Positions 1-8,743 of a DNA stretch of 64,000 nucleotides are shown piece after piece. The notes under the pieces are model-generated. The model was not told where the DNA came from. It worked only from the letters and a program-made list of their open reading frames with translations, and did not search any database. The stretch is from CAVXUB01 sp963764805 (GTDB lineage Bacteria; Actinomycetota; Acidimicrobiia; Acidimicrobiales; Bog-793). The first letter of the stretch is position 1. The number at the start of each line of letters is the position of its first letter. The stretch lies in contig CAVXUB010000001.1 of NCBI GenBank assembly GCA_963764805.1, positions 434,001 to 498,000 of the forward strand, in the 5' to 3' direction. A program made the position numbers and the translations under genes.

Positions 1-1
1 G

Positions 2-1579
2 CGATGCGTCGGCTCTGTCCTGGCGCAGACGCACGCTGACTTCGAGCTGCTCCTCAGCGACGATGCATCGGGCCAGCCGGAGCTGGAGGCCCGCATGGCG
101 CAGCTCTGCGAGCGGGACGTACGTGTGCGTGCGGTGTTCTGCGAAGCCCGGGGCGGGATCTCGGCGGCCACCAATGCCGCCCTGCGCGAGGCACGGGGTG
201 AGTTCGTCGTCTTCCTCGACCATGACGACGAGCTGGCTCCGCATGCGCTCGAGCGGATGGCTGCGGCGGTCGCCGCCGATCTGCTGGCCGACGTCCTCTA
301 CTCGGACGAGGACAAATGCGACGAGCAGGGGAACCTCTTCACGCCCTCGCTGAAGCCCGACTGGTCGCCCGACTGCCTCCTCAGCTGCGCCTACATGTGC
401 CACCTGCTGGTCGTCAGGCGTTCGCTGGTGGAGCGGGTCGGCGGCCTGCGCTCCGAGTTCGACGGCGCCCAGGACCACGACCTGATGCTGCGCGCCACCG
501 AAGCGGCCCGCTCGGTTGCCCACGTCCCGGAGATCCTCTACCACTGGCGAGTCCTCGCCGGCTCGGCCGCCGGTGACACCGGGGCGAAGCCGTGGGCCTA
601 CGAGGCGGGCCGGCGAGCGATCGCCGACGCCATGGCGCGTCGGGGCGAGGAGGCGACCGTCGAGGATTCGGTGATCGCCGGGACCTTCCACGTCAGGCGG
701 GCCGTCCGGGGCGAACCGCTGGTGAGCGTGATCGTTCCGTTCCGGGACGAGCCGGCACTGCTCTCGCAGTGCTACGAGTCGATCTGCGAGGCGCCCGGCT
801 ACGACCGCTACGAGCTTGTGCTGATCGACAACGGCTCGGTGCTGCCGGAGACTGCCGCGATCCTCGACCGCCTCGCCGCCGATCCTCGGGTCGTCCTGCT
901 GGAGGAGCCCGCGCCCTTCAACTGGGCGGCGATCAACAACGACGCCGCCGCCCTCGCCTCGGGCGAGCTGCTGCTGTTCCTCAACAACGACATCGAGGCC
1001 ACGACAGAGGGATGGATGCGGGCGCTCGTCGAGCACGCCCAGCGGCCGGAGGTGGGAGCCGTCGGCGCCCGCCTGCTGTATCCCGACCGGACCGTCCAGC
1101 ACGTGGGGGTGGTGGTCGGGATGCACGCCGGCGCCGCCCACGTGTTGCAGGACATCCCCGAGGGCTCGCCCGGATACCTCTCCTGGGCCTTCATGACCCG
1201 GGACGTGAGCGCAGTCACAGGAGCCTGCCTGATGACCCGGCGCTCGGCTTTCGAGCAGGTGGGCGGCTTCTCGGCGGATCTGCCGATTGCCTTCAACGAC
1301 ATCGACTTCTGCCTGAAGCTGCGTGACAAGGGCTACCTCGTCGTCTTCACTCCCCTCGCGGAGCTCGTGCACCACGAGTCGCGCACGAGGGGCCATACCG
1401 ACGACGAGGTGGAGCTTCCCCGTTACATCTCGCGGTGGAAGCACGTGCTTACGGCAGGAGATCCCTACTACAACCCGAACCTCAGCATGTGGCGCCTCTG
1501 GTGCCCGCTGGCGCTACCCGAAGAGGAGCAGCTATGGAGGAGCTTCCGCTCGAACCTCGAACAGTCGCCCAGGCCGTGA
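2..1579 (+). CDS. Two-domain family 2 glycosyltransferase, 5' end outside window
   Basis: The reading frame is open from base 2, so the start lies upstream; 525 residues are visible. Two GT-A folds lie in tandem. The first carries an HDDE motif near visible residue 74. The second starts near residue 239 (PLVSVIVPF) and has an NNDIE motif near residue 328, followed by a conserved FNDIDFCLKL segment. DXD-like motifs of this kind bind metal and nucleotide sugar. Tandem GT2 enzymes of this type usually add sugars such as rhamnose to O-antigen or exopolysaccharide on the cytoplasmic side of the membrane. The acceptor and sugar cannot be told from sequence. It is followed by two coupled genes and probably belongs to a polysaccharide cluster extending left of the window. 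Confidence 0.9.
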   Translation, partial: RCVGSVLAQTHADFELLLSDDASGQPELEARMAQLCERDVRVRAVFCEARGGISAATNAALREARGEFVVFLDHDDELAPHALERMAAAVAADLLADVLYSDEDKCDEQGNLFTPSLKPDWSPDCLLSCAYMCHLLVVRRSLVERVGGLRSEFDGAQDHDLMLRATEAARSVAHVPEILYHWRVLAGSAAGDTGAKPWAYEAGRRAIADAMARRGEEATVEDSVIAGTFHVRRAVRGEPLVSVIVPFRDEPALLSQCYESICEAPGYDRYELVLIDNGSVLPETAAILDRLAADPRVVLLEEPAPFNWAAINNDAAALASGELLLFLNNDIEATTEGWMRALVEHAQRPEVGAVGARLLYPDRTVQHVGVVVGMHAGAAHVLQDIPEGSPGYLSWAFMTRDVSAVTGACLMTRRSAFEQVGGFSADLPIAFNDIDFCLKLRDKGYLVVFTPLAELVHHESRTRGHTDDEVELPRYISRWKHVLTAGDPYYNPNLSMWRLWCPLALPEEEQLWRSFRSNLEQSPRP

Positions 1580-2034
1580 CCTTCGCTCTTCGCGACAAGC
1601 ACACCGATCCCTGGCAACCCTCGACCGGCTTCACCGCCGTGCTCGCCGACACTCGCCGCCAGATGCTCAAGCTGCACGAGACACTGCGTTGGCTCCACCA
1701 TCATTGGGACCTGCGGCCAACGCTCGACGATGTTGCCGCCGCCGCGTCGCGTACCGGTCCGCAGGCCAAGGTGCAGGGACTGATCTGGCGCACCGTGCGG
1801 AGTGCCCTCGGGCGCTACTTCGACGAGGAGCACGAGCTGTTCGCCAACCTCGTGCGCATGGCGGACGTCCTCGCCAAGCGGGTCGACGATCTCGAGGCTG
1901 ATCAGGAGCGCGTGGTGGCGGCCCTGCGGGCGGAGCTGATCGATCTCGGCTCGAGCGTCGACCAGCGCCTGGCGCAGCTGGCTCGGTCGGCCGGGTCAGC
2001 CGCAGCGAGGCAGCAGAGCGAGGTCGACGCTTGA
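1534..2034 (+). CDS. Conserved small coiled-coil protein of glycosyltransferase cluster
   Basis: A 166-residue protein of unknown function. The start is placed at ATG 1534 because GAGGAG lies five bases upstream (1523-1528); the gene then overlaps the end of the preceding glycosyltransferase by 46 bases. The N-terminal half has a conserved-looking helix with a LHETLRWLHHHWDL stretch. The C-terminal half (about residues 95-150) has heptad-like spacing of leucine, valine and alanine with many charged residues, consistent with a coiled coil. No signal peptide or membrane segment is visible. Position between two glycosyltransferases suggests a role in polysaccharide assembly, perhaps as a scaffold or regulator; this is inference from context only. 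Confidence 0.7.
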   Translation: MEELPLEPRTVAQAVTFALRDKHTDPWQPSTGFTAVLADTRRQMLKLHETLRWLHHHWDLRPTLDDVAAAASRTGPQAKVQGLIWRTVRSALGRYFDEEHELFANLVRMADVLAKRVDDLEADQERVVAALRAELIDLGSSVDQRLAQLARSAGSAAARQQSEVDA

Positions 2035-3236
2035 ACCGTCGGCCGGCTCCCGCCGACCGACCGGCGCCGCTCCCCCGCGTCACCCTCGTCGCCAGCCGCT
2101 GGGGCTCCGAGGAGGACGAGCGCCAGCTGCTGGCGCGACTGGTGGCGGGCGCTCTGACGAGCAGGGCCCTGGTCTCGGTCGTGCACGTGACAGCGGGCGA
2201 CGGGGCTGGCGGTGGGGGCTCTGCTGCCCGCCGCGACGGGGCGTTCGAGGTCACGCGGGTGGGGGGCGATCGACCGAGGCCGGTGATGCAGCTGGCGCTC
2301 CTCGCCGCACTGCGGGCGGGCGGTGGGACGATCACCGTTCCCGACGTCGCCGGCCCGCGGCTGTTGGCCCTCGACGGCGGTCGGGCGGCGGGACTGGTCG
2401 ACGCCATCGACGCCACCGCTCCCGACGTCGTCGTGGTGGCCGGTGTCCAGCAGGGTTGGCCGGCCGTGGAGTTGCGCAGCCTTGCCCACCGTCCGCGCAT
2501 CGTGCTGCTGCCGCTCGCCGGAGACGAGGTACGCCTCGGGCTGACCGGCTACCGCAACTTCCTCGAGATGGCGGACCTGATCTGCACCGTGACCGCTGCC
2601 GAGCACCTGCGCGTCGAGCGTGCTCTCGGTCCCTGCGGGCCCGTGCCGGCGAGGCGGTTGCCCTTCGCCCTCGGCGTGACGAGGGCTGCCCTGCAACACC
2701 GGCTCGTCGGCCTGGGCAATTTCGACGACTACGTCCTGCTGTTGACCGGCTTCCCGCCGGGCGCCCCGAGAGGCGAATACCACATCGATCACCGCTCCTT
2801 GCGGGCCGAGCTGGGAGTTTCCGCGATCGCCGAGGTCGCGTCCGAGGGCTGGCGTGTCGTGGGCAAGAGCAAGAGCCAGCGTGTGCTCGTGGCGCCCTCG
2901 AGAGTCAACTTGCTGCGATTCATGTCCCATGCCCACGTGGTCGTCGACCTCCGCCCTGCCGCCCTCTTCGGGCGCGAGACCTTGGAGGCGATGCTGCTCG
3001 GGACGCCGGTGGTAGCGGCCGTCGGCACGCCGGCGGCCGAGCACGTGGTGGCGTCCGGGGGCGGTCGCCTCTACAGGGACTGGCCCGGGATGGTCGCCGC
3101 GATCGGGGAACTGATGCCGTCCGACGCGCACGATGCCGCAGCTGCCGGCGCCCTGGAGTGGGCGACGCGCGAGCACGGCGACCAGGCCCGTTTCGTCGGC
3201 GCCGTCTGCGAGGCAGTGCTCGGGCGCAGCGGCTGA
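2031..3236 (+). CDS. Glycosyltransferase-like protein (GT-B fold, family 4-like)
   Basis: 401 residues starting at TTG 2031, which overlaps the TGA stop of the previous gene (TTGA), so translation is probably coupled. The N-terminal half resembles a Rossmann-type acceptor domain (VTLVASRWGSEEDERQ, then DVVVVAGVQQGWPAVELR). The C-terminal half has the GT-B donor-site pattern GRETLEAMLLGTPVVAAVG, close to the E-x7-E region of family 4 glycosyltransferases. No signal peptide is present, so it should act in the cytoplasm on lipid-linked sugar. It is the last gene of the left-hand cluster and runs towards the ppx gene on the other strand. The substrate is unknown. A weak inverted repeat (3244-3250 with 3276-3282) lies between the two converging genes. 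Confidence 0.7.
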   Translation: MNRRPAPADRPAPLPRVTLVASRWGSEEDERQLLARLVAGALTSRALVSVVHVTAGDGAGGGGSAARRDGAFEVTRVGGDRPRPVMQLALLAALRAGGGTITVPDVAGPRLLALDGGRAAGLVDAIDATAPDVVVVAGVQQGWPAVELRSLAHRPRIVLLPLAGDEVRLGLTGYRNFLEMADLICTVTAAEHLRVERALGPCGPVPARRLPFALGVTRAALQHRLVGLGNFDDYVLLLTGFPPGAPRGEYHIDHRSLRAELGVSAIAEVASEGWRVVGKSKSQRVLVAPSRVNLLRFMSHAHVVVDLRPAALFGRETLEAMLLGTPVVAAVGTPAAEHVVASGGGRLYRDWPGMVAAIGELMPSDAHDAAAAGALEWATREHGDQARFVGAVCEAVLGRSG

Positions 3237-3295
3237 AAGACCTGCCCGGCGCGAGACGCTCCGGGTCGGCGGTCGGCCGGGCGCCGAGCTCGCGC

Positions 3296-4246
3296 TCAGC
3301 GAAGCGAGGCGACGATCCCGTCGAGGATGTCCGACTCCGAGACGAGGAGGGTGTCGTGGCCGAGCGCCGCCATCACCTCCGAGAGGACGATCGTCCCGCC
3401 GACGATCACGTCCACCCGCCCGGGCTCGAGCCCCGGCACGCCGGCCCGGGCGTCGCGCAGTCGAGCGAGGCGAGGCTGAGCAGGATCCGCTCGATCGTCG
3501 AGAGGGTGAGCTCGTGGTGGTGGACGAGATCGCGGTCGTAGGCGTCGAGGCCGAGATCGATCATCGCCAGGGTCGAGACCGTCCCCGCCAGGCCCACCAG
3601 TCGAGCCCGCATCCGGAAGCGGGGCTCCTGCATCATGGCGTCGAGGACGAGATCGCGCACGGCTTGCCGTGCGGCCGCCATCTCCACGAGCGACGGAGGA
3701 TCAGATCGCAGGTGGCGCTCGCTGATCCTGACGCAGCCGACGTCGAGCGACGTCGTCGCCAGGTTGCTCCCCGCCGGTCCCGCCGAGGTCACGATCTCGG
3801 TCGAGCCGCCCCCGACGTCGACGATCGTGAACGCACCGGTGCCTCGACGATCATCGGTGCCGAGCCCAGCGGTCGCGCCGCGGTACGAGAGCTCCCCCTC
3901 CTCGTCGCCAGCCAGCACCTCGGGCTCGACGCCGAGCACCTCGCCGGCCCGCTCCAGGAACGTCGCGGCGTTCTCCGAATCTCGCAGTGCCGACGTGGCC
4001 ACCGCCCTCGCCTTTCTCACTCCCAGCGCTTCCATGGCCGACCTGTACTCGCTCAACACCGCCAGCGAGCGCTCCATCGCCGCCGGAGACAGCCTGGCGG
4101 TCGGCGTCGACACCTTCACCGAGGCGGGTGATCCGCATCCGCCTGTCGAGAACACGGCCGTCGGCGTCCGCCACGAGCAGGCGCGTCGAGTTGGTCCCGC
4201 AGTCGATTGCCGCCACGGGACCGACCGTCGGCTCCGGCGAGCTCAC
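3296..4246 (-). CDS. ppx: Ppx/GppA family exopolyphosphatase, frameshifted
   Basis: Hydrolyses polyphosphate or (p)ppGpp. It has the ASKHA-fold signatures: AAIDCGTNSTRLLV at the N-terminus, then TSALRDSENA and the phosphate-binding VDVGGGSTEI. It starts at GTG 4246, overlapping the stop of the DUF501 gene (GTGA). The frame is broken twice: near 4093, where an extra G in CAGGCTG separates GEGVDADRQ from LSPAAMERS, and near 3455, before LRDARAGVPG. The restored C-terminus reads VIVGGTIVLSEVMAALG and ends at 3296. The restored length of about 316 residues matches the short actinobacterial Ppx type. DUF501-ppx is a standard actinobacterial pair. The frameshifts look like sequence errors because everything around them is well conserved. 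Confidence 0.88.
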
Positions 4247-4737
4247 GAGCCGTCCTCCGCCGGCGCGTCCAGCTGAAGGTTGATCCGGACGCCGAGCTGA
4301 GCGTCGATCCGAGCGCCGACCCATGCACCGACGGGATCGTCGCCGCCCGCCAGGTACCAGGCATAGTGGGCGTGCAGGCACTTCACCCCCCTGCGGGTGC
4401 CGCCGACTCCGCCGGACGGCCGGGGGCCGCGATGTCCGGCAGGAATCAGGGCATCGCGCTCGGCGGCATAGCGGTCGTGGGCGGCGGCGATCGCGGCCTC
4501 TCCTACGGCGGCCTCGGCGAGGCGCACTCCGCCTGCCGACTCGAGGCGCCCGACGAGCTCGCGCTCGCGGTCACCGACGAGCCAGTAGAGCGTCGGCATC
4601 GGCGTGCCGTCGTCGAGCAGAGGGGCGTTCTTGATGACCACCGGCCGCCCGGACCGGTCGCGCACCACGACCTCGTAGCGGCCCCTCGGTCGATGACCGA
4701 GCAGCTCTGTGATCTGCTCGTCGTCGCGTGCTGTCAG
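4243..4737 (-). CDS. DUF501 family protein
   Basis: A DUF501 protein, a family of unknown function conserved next to eno-ftsB and ppx in actinobacteria. Signature stretches are VVIKNAPLLDDGTPMPT near the N-terminus and GVGGTRRGVKCLHAHYA with a WYLAGGDDPVG continuation near the C-terminus; the Cys and His residues are typical. Homology extends upstream of the nearest GTG (4668) through EQITELLGHRPRGRYEVV. The natural start therefore seems to be CTG 4737, which overlaps the TGA of coxG as CTGA. No ATG, GTG or TTG is available in that extension, so either CTG is used or a sequence error hides the start. The gene ends by overlapping the GTG of ppx by four bases. The frame is intact. Confidence 0.85.
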   Translation of the reverse strand: MTARDDEQITELLGHRPRGRYEVVVRDRSGRPVVIKNAPLLDDGTPMPTLYWLVGDRERELVGRLESAGGVRLAEAAVGEAAIAAAHDRYAAERDALIPAGHRGPRPSGGVGGTRRGVKCLHAHYAWYLAGGDDPVGAWVGARIDAQLGVRINLQLDAPAEDGS

Positions 4738-5706
4738 GAGTCGGACCGGATCAGCCGGCGGATGATGGCGAACAGGATCCCCCCGACGGCGAGGCCGAGG
4801 ATCACCGGAACGAGCCGGCGCGCCACTGACGTGCCCGCCATCTCCACCAGGTCGACGGGCTGCGCCGGCCTCGGCTCCAGCCGCCGCACAGTCGCCCCGG
4901 CGCCCGGCGCCTCCTCGCTGCCGGGAGTGCCGGAAGACGCCGCTCTGCCAGCTGCCGCCTCGGAGGCTTCATCCGCTGCCTGGGGGCCTTCGTCACCGGC
5001 AGTGCCACCTGCAGCGTCGGCTGCAGTGTCGCCTGCTGCGGCCGGCGCCGAGCCGTTGCCCGAGTCGTCTTCCGCCCGCTGCGGGCGAGTGGAGGTACGG
5101 GCGCCGCCGGACCTGGCCGCCGCCTTCGTTCGCTCGGCAGGCGGGGCTGACGCCTTGGAGGGCGCCTTGGTCACCTTCTCCGGCGCCGGACCGCCTGCGT
5201 CGGAAGCGGTGGCGGCGGCCTCGCCGGTGGCGGGCGGATCCCACCTCGGCGTCGCCTCGTTCACCCTTCAGCACGGTGGCCTCGAGGTTCTCCACGAACT
5301 GCCCGAGGATCTTGCCGGAGACGTCGGCCAGCACGCCCCGCCCGAACTGCGCGACCTTGCCGCTGATCGAGAGATCGGTGAGCACGCTCACTCTCGTGCC
5401 CTCGCCGTCGGGCTCCAGCTGGGCCGTGATCGTGGCGCTGGCGTTGCCCTGTCCCCTCGTCTCGCGGCCCTCGGCCCTGAGCACTGCCTTGTGCCCTTCT
5501 GCATCGAGCTCGACGAAGCGCGCCGCGCCCTTGTACTCGGCGGTGATCGGGCCAACCTTCACCTTGACCACGCCCCGGTACTCGTCGCCCTCGATCTCCC
5601 TCAGCTCGGCTCCCGGCAGGCAGGGAGCGATCCGCTCGACGTCGGTCAGGACCTCCCACGCCTTGCCCACCTCCGTACCGACGCGAAACTCGTTCGTCAA
5701 CTCCAT
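4734..5706 (-). CDS. coxG: CoxG-like SRPBCC protein with C-terminal membrane anchor, frameshifted
   Basis: The N-terminal 150 residues form an SRPBCC/CoxG domain: MELTNEFRVGTEV, LTDVERIAPCLPGA and GKILGQFVENLEATVLKG. CoxG proteins help recruit or anchor molybdenum-type CO dehydrogenases at the membrane. A long Ala/Glu/Ser/Pro-rich linker follows, then SVARRLVPVILGLAVGGILF, one transmembrane helix close to the C-terminus with an arginine-rich cytoplasmic tail. The linker and anchor are in a different frame from the CoxG domain; the break lies near 5230-5265. ATG 5706 lies inside the end of the mocA-like gene (8-base overlap), so the two are co-translated. The partner is presumably the hydroxylase encoded at 9-14.5 kb, although an rpf gene on the opposite strand separates the two groups. 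Confidence 0.85.
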
Positions 5707-6257
5707 CGCCGAAGGTCCTCCAATGTGTCGATGTCGCGGGGATTCCCATCGCAGGGTACCTCGGTAACCAACTCCGGGCGCTGTTGCATCACGCTGCGGG
5801 CGCCGCTGTCGCCGCTGACGGGCATGATCGGCCAGACGTCGGCGGCCAGTCGCACGGGGTGGCCCCTCCGGCCCCCGTAGGTGGCGACGGCGATCGGTGT
5901 CGACTCGACCGCCGCCACCGCCTCCCAAGCCGAGGAGAGCAGCCATGGTTGGTCCCCGAGACCGACCACTGCCGCCTCGTGGCCCTGGCGGGCGCACCAG
6001 TCGAGACCGACCCGCAGCGTGGTGGCCTGGCCCTCCTCCCAGATCTCGTTGCGGAGCAACGTCACCTGCTCCGTGAGAGCGGCGCTCAGGTCGACCGCTC
6101 CGCTGACCACGACGACCTCGTCGAACCCCGCGTCGAGCGCCGCGTCGACGGCGAACGAGACGAGGGGCTTGCCGCCGAGCAGGGTCAGCAGCTTGGGCCG
6201 ATCTCCCCCGAAGCGCGTGCCGGCTCCTCCGGCAAGGATCACGGCGGCTGCGGTCAC
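5697..6257 (-). CDS. mocA: MobA/MocA-like molybdenum cofactor nucleotidyltransferase
   Basis: 186 residues with the nucleotidyltransferase signature LAGGAGTRFGGDRPKLL at residues 8-24 and VVGLGDQPWLL near residue 95. MocA adds CMP to molybdopterin to make the MCD cofactor that CoxL-type enzymes use; MobA-like relatives add GMP. The cox gene context favours the CMP enzyme, but the distinction is an inference. The frame is intact, and the gene overlaps the downstream coxG start by eight bases. It is the first gene of the mocA-coxG-DUF501-ppx transcription unit. The promoter must lie in the roughly 100-base divergent gap shared with the rpf gene (6258-6361). Confidence 0.85.
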   Translation of the reverse strand: MTAAAVILAGGAGTRFGGDRPKLLTLLGGKPLVSFAVDAALDAGFDEVVVVSGAVDLSAALTEQVTLLRNEIWEEGQATTLRVGLDWCARQGHEAAVVGLGDQPWLLSSAWEAVAAVESTPIAVATYGGRRGHPVRLAADVWPIMPVSGDSGARSVMQQRPELVTEVPCDGNPRDIDTLEDLRRWS

Positions 6258-6361
6258 CAGCGGAGACTACCCAGTCCGTCCGCCTCCGGCGGACGGCTTC
6301 ACGGTCGGGCCGCCAGGGTCCCCATTGCCACTCCCAGCAACTGCCATTAGGTTGTCGCGCT

Positions 6362-7510
6362 GTGCACGTCCCCAGCCCGATGGGGCGACAGTGGACGCGC
6401 TCGGCCGGCCCGATGTGCCAGAGGGTGGTTGTCCTGCTACTGGCATCGGCGGCGTCGCTGGCCGGTGGCGCGGTGCTCGCCAGCTCGCCGGCCGGCGCCT
6501 CGTCCGGCGCGCCGCGCGCGGCGGCTGCGGCTGGCCCGGCGATCACCTCCTTGAAGGCGAGAGCTGCCGAGATCTCGGCCGCCATCGAGAGCGAAGGGCG
6601 GGAGGTCGGAATCCTCGCCGCCCGGTACCTGCAGGAGGGGGCGCTTGCCCAGACCCTGCAGTCCCAGGAGGGTGCCGTCGCCCGCCAAGTGGCGGCCACG
6701 GAGCTCGGCGTCAAGGCTGATCGCGACCTGTTGGCGGAGGCCGCCATCGCCGCCTACGTGGGCGCCGGCAGCGCCGGGGGCGGAGTGGGAGGGGGCGTGC
6801 TGCCCGACCTCACGGATGCCAGCGCCACCCTGGAGGGCCAGACGTACCTGCAGGTCGTGAGCGGGCGCCTGCAGGAGGACTCGTCGGCCCTCACGGCCTC
6901 CACCGCCCGGTTGCGCGCCGAGCAGGCAGGTCTGGCGAAGGCGGCGGGCGCGGCGCGGGCCGCCGTCGCCGCCACGCAAGCCGCCGAGCGACACGCCGTG
7001 GCGATCCTCGCCGTCGAGAAGCAGCAGCTCTCTTCCGTGCAGGGTGAGCTGGCGCAGCTGGTGGCGGCGGCGCTCGCGGCGCAACGGGCGGCGGCGGTTC
7101 GGGCTGCGGCGGCAGCTGCCGAGGAGGCGGCTCGGGCGGCGGCGGCCAAGGCCGGGCGGCACCGGCAACCCGCGACACCACCCCCGCCGCCTGCTCCCCC
7201 GCCTTCGCGAGGCGGCGGCTCGGGAGGGTCGGGTGGCTCGGGCGGGGATGGTTTCGTGTTCCCGAATTCGAAGCTGGCGGCGGACTTCGCCTCTCTCAGG
7301 CTCTGCGAGTCGGGAGGCAACTACGCCACCGATACGGGCAACGGCTACTACGGCGCGTACCAGTTCGCCTTGGCGACGTGGCAGGGGCTCGGTTTCGCAG
7401 GGCTGCCGAGCGCGGCGCCTCCGTGGGAGCAGGACGAAGCCGCCTACGAGCTCTACGAGCGGGACGGCTGGGGCCCCTGGCCGGGCTGCTCGGCGATGCT
7501 CGGCCTCTGA
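6362..7510 (+). CDS. Secreted Rpf-domain transglycosylase with coiled-coil region
   Basis: 382 residues from GTG 6362, with possible internal ATG starts at 6380 and 6416. A hydrophobic signal segment, VVVLLLASAASLAGGAVLA, is followed by an Ala-rich helical region (about residues 60-260) with heptad character, as in NlpC/P60- and Rpf-type cell-wall enzymes. A Pro/Gly linker then leads to a C-terminal transglycosylase-like domain of about 80 residues. The domain has LRLCESGGNY, whose glutamate (about residue 316) is the expected catalytic acid, and GAYQFALATWQGLG. Two cysteines (about 315 and 376) are placed for the usual Rpf disulfide. It probably cleaves peptidoglycan during growth or resuscitation. 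It is the only + strand gene here and splits the cox-related genes into two groups. Confidence 0.9.
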   Translation: MHVPSPMGRQWTRSAGPMCQRVVVLLLASAASLAGGAVLASSPAGASSGAPRAAAAAGPAITSLKARAAEISAAIESEGREVGILAARYLQEGALAQTLQSQEGAVARQVAATELGVKADRDLLAEAAIAAYVGAGSAGGGVGGGVLPDLTDASATLEGQTYLQVVSGRLQEDSSALTASTARLRAEQAGLAKAAGAARAAVAATQAAERHAVAILAVEKQQLSSVQGELAQLVAAALAAQRAAAVRAAAAAAEEAARAAAAKAGRHRQPATPPPPPAPPPSRGGGSGGSGGSGGDGFVFPNSKLAADFASLRLCESGGNYATDTGNGYYGAYQFALATWQGLGFAGLPSAAPPWEQDEAAYELYERDGWGPWPGCSAMLGL

Positions 7511-7594
7511 CGCCGGTAGGGCGCCGCTCCAACCCTGCTCGAACCCGGCTCGAAGTCTGCCCACAGCGTGCTCAGCTCGCCCTCGAGACGCAGC

Positions 7595-8422
7595 TCAGCG
7601 GCTGTGGATCGGCCCTTCGGCGTGACGGAGCGACATGTCCGCCTTGCCGGTCCGCACCGCGATGATCTCGGCGGCGATCGACACCGCGGTCTCCTCCGGC
7701 GTGCGGGCGCCGATATCGAGACCGATCGGGCTCATCAGCCGCTCGTCCAGCACCTCCGCCGGAAGGCCGCTCTCCAGCAGTCGCCGGCGGCGCTCCTCGT
7801 GGGTCCGCCGGGAGCCCATCGCGCCGAGGTAGCCCGCCCGGGTCTCGAGCGCCGCTGCCACGGCCGGTACGTCGAACTTGGGGTCGTGGGTGAGGACGCA
7901 CACCGCGTCGCGGGGACCGAGCGAGCCGCCGATCCGCCCCAGCAGGCGATCGGGCCAGTCGACGACGACTTCGTCCGCGTACGGAAAGCGGGCCTTGGTG
8001 GCGAAGACCGGCCGGGCGTCGCAGACGGTCACGTGGAACCCGAGGATCTTGCCGACGCGCACGAGGGCGGCAGTGAAATCGACGGCCCCGAAGATCACGA
8101 GCCGCGGCCGGGGGGCGAACGATTCCACGAACACGGCGACCGTCCGCTCGCGCGCCTCGCCGTGGGCGCCGTAATGGCGGGTGCCGGTGGCGCCGAGCTC
8201 CAGCGCTCCAGCGGCGTCCCGAGCCACCACCCTGTCCAGGTCCGGGTCGCCGAGGGTGCCGAGCGGAGGAAGACCGGGCCTGAGGACGAGCTTGGCGCCG
8301 AGGACGGTGGCGGGTGAAGGCTCAGACTCGCCCGCCGACGGATCGACTTCGACGATCGTCGCCAACGCCACCGGCTCGTCCGCCAGCAGCGCCGTCCTCA
8401 GCGAGTCGAAGAGCGCCGCCAC
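7595..8422 (-). CDS. XdhC/CoxI family protein, Rossmann-type
   Basis: 275 residues. The C-terminal half has the XdhC Rossmann signature: RLVIFGAVDFTAALVRVGKILGFHVTVCDARP, seen as LVIFGAVDFT then VTVCDAR, followed by VLTHDPKFDVPAV and LGAMGSRRTHEERR. The N-terminal part resembles the CoxI half. XdhC proteins bind molybdenum cofactor, help sulfurate it and insert it into apo-hydroxylase. The gene starts at GTG 8422, three bases after the stop of the other XdhC-type gene, and is the last gene of the cox operon. Having the N-terminal and Rossmann parts on separate adjacent genes is common in cox clusters. The frame is intact. Confidence 0.88.
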   Translation of the reverse strand: MAALFDSLRTALLADEPVALATIVEVDPSAGESEPSPATVLGAKLVLRPGLPPLGTLGDPDLDRVVARDAAGALELGATGTRHYGAHGEARERTVAVFVESFAPRPRLVIFGAVDFTAALVRVGKILGFHVTVCDARPVFATKARFPYADEVVVDWPDRLLGRIGGSLGPRDAVCVLTHDPKFDVPAVAAALETRAGYLGAMGSRRTHEERRRRLLESGLPAEVLDERLMSPIGLDIGARTPEETAVSIAAEIIAVRTGKADMSLRHAEGPIHSR

Positions 8423-8425
8423 GGA

Positions 8426-8743
8426 TCACCAGTCGAGCGGCTCCACCAGCAGGTGGATCGTCCCCCCGCAGGTGAGGCCGACGGCGAACGCCTCGTCGTC
8501 CGAGTAGCCGAACGTGCATATCCGTGGCCGGCCGTCGCCGGCCAGCACAGCCATGGCTTCGGACACGACCGCCCCTTCGACGCAGCCGCCGGACACCGAT
8601 CCGGCGACCTCGCCGTCCTCGCTGATCGCCATCGTGGCGCCCGGCTCACGCGGGCCCGAGCCCTCGACGCCGATCACGCGGGCGAGCGCCACCCTGCGCC
8701 CGGAGCGCCGCCAGCGCTCGATGTCGGCCAGCACCTCTTTCAC
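8426..8743 (-). CDS. XdhC/CoxI N-terminal domain protein
   Basis: 105 residues, a stand-alone XdhC_CoxI domain. It shows ALARVIGVEGSGPREPGATM, then GSVSGGCVEGAVVSEA with the conserved Gly-Gly-Cys-Val-Glu motif, and ends GLTCGGTIHLLVEPL. This domain is linked to cofactor handling during maturation of molybdenum hydroxylases. The gene starts at GTG 8743, overlapping the coxE stop as GTGA, and the Rossmann-type partner begins three bases downstream. The two small proteins together probably do the job of one full-length XdhC. Confidence 0.87.
   Translation of the reverse strand: MKEVLADIERWRRSGRRVALARVIGVEGSGPREPGATMAISEDGEVAGSVSGGCVEGAVVSEAMAVLAGDGRPRICTFGYSDDEAFAVGLTCGGTIHLLVEPLDW

Noticed and set aside
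1902..3176. A 424-codon minus-strand frame opposite the second glycosyltransferase gene
   Set aside because: No recognisable domains, and the + strand frame shows a glycosyltransferase fold with coupled start, so this is codon-bias shadow.
3237..3295. Bidirectional terminator between the glycosyltransferase and ppx genes
   Set aside because: The seven-base GCCCGGC/GCCGGGC stem has a 25-base loop and no T-run, too weak to call.
4207..5880. A 557-codon + strand frame across DUF501 and coxG
   Set aside because: It runs opposite genes with clear family signatures and carries no signature of its own.
6258..6361. c-di-AMP (ydaO-type) riboswitch before the rpf-type gene
   Set aside because: Such riboswitches often precede cell-wall hydrolase genes, but the gap is about 100 bases and shared with a divergent promoter, and no matching conserved stems were seen.
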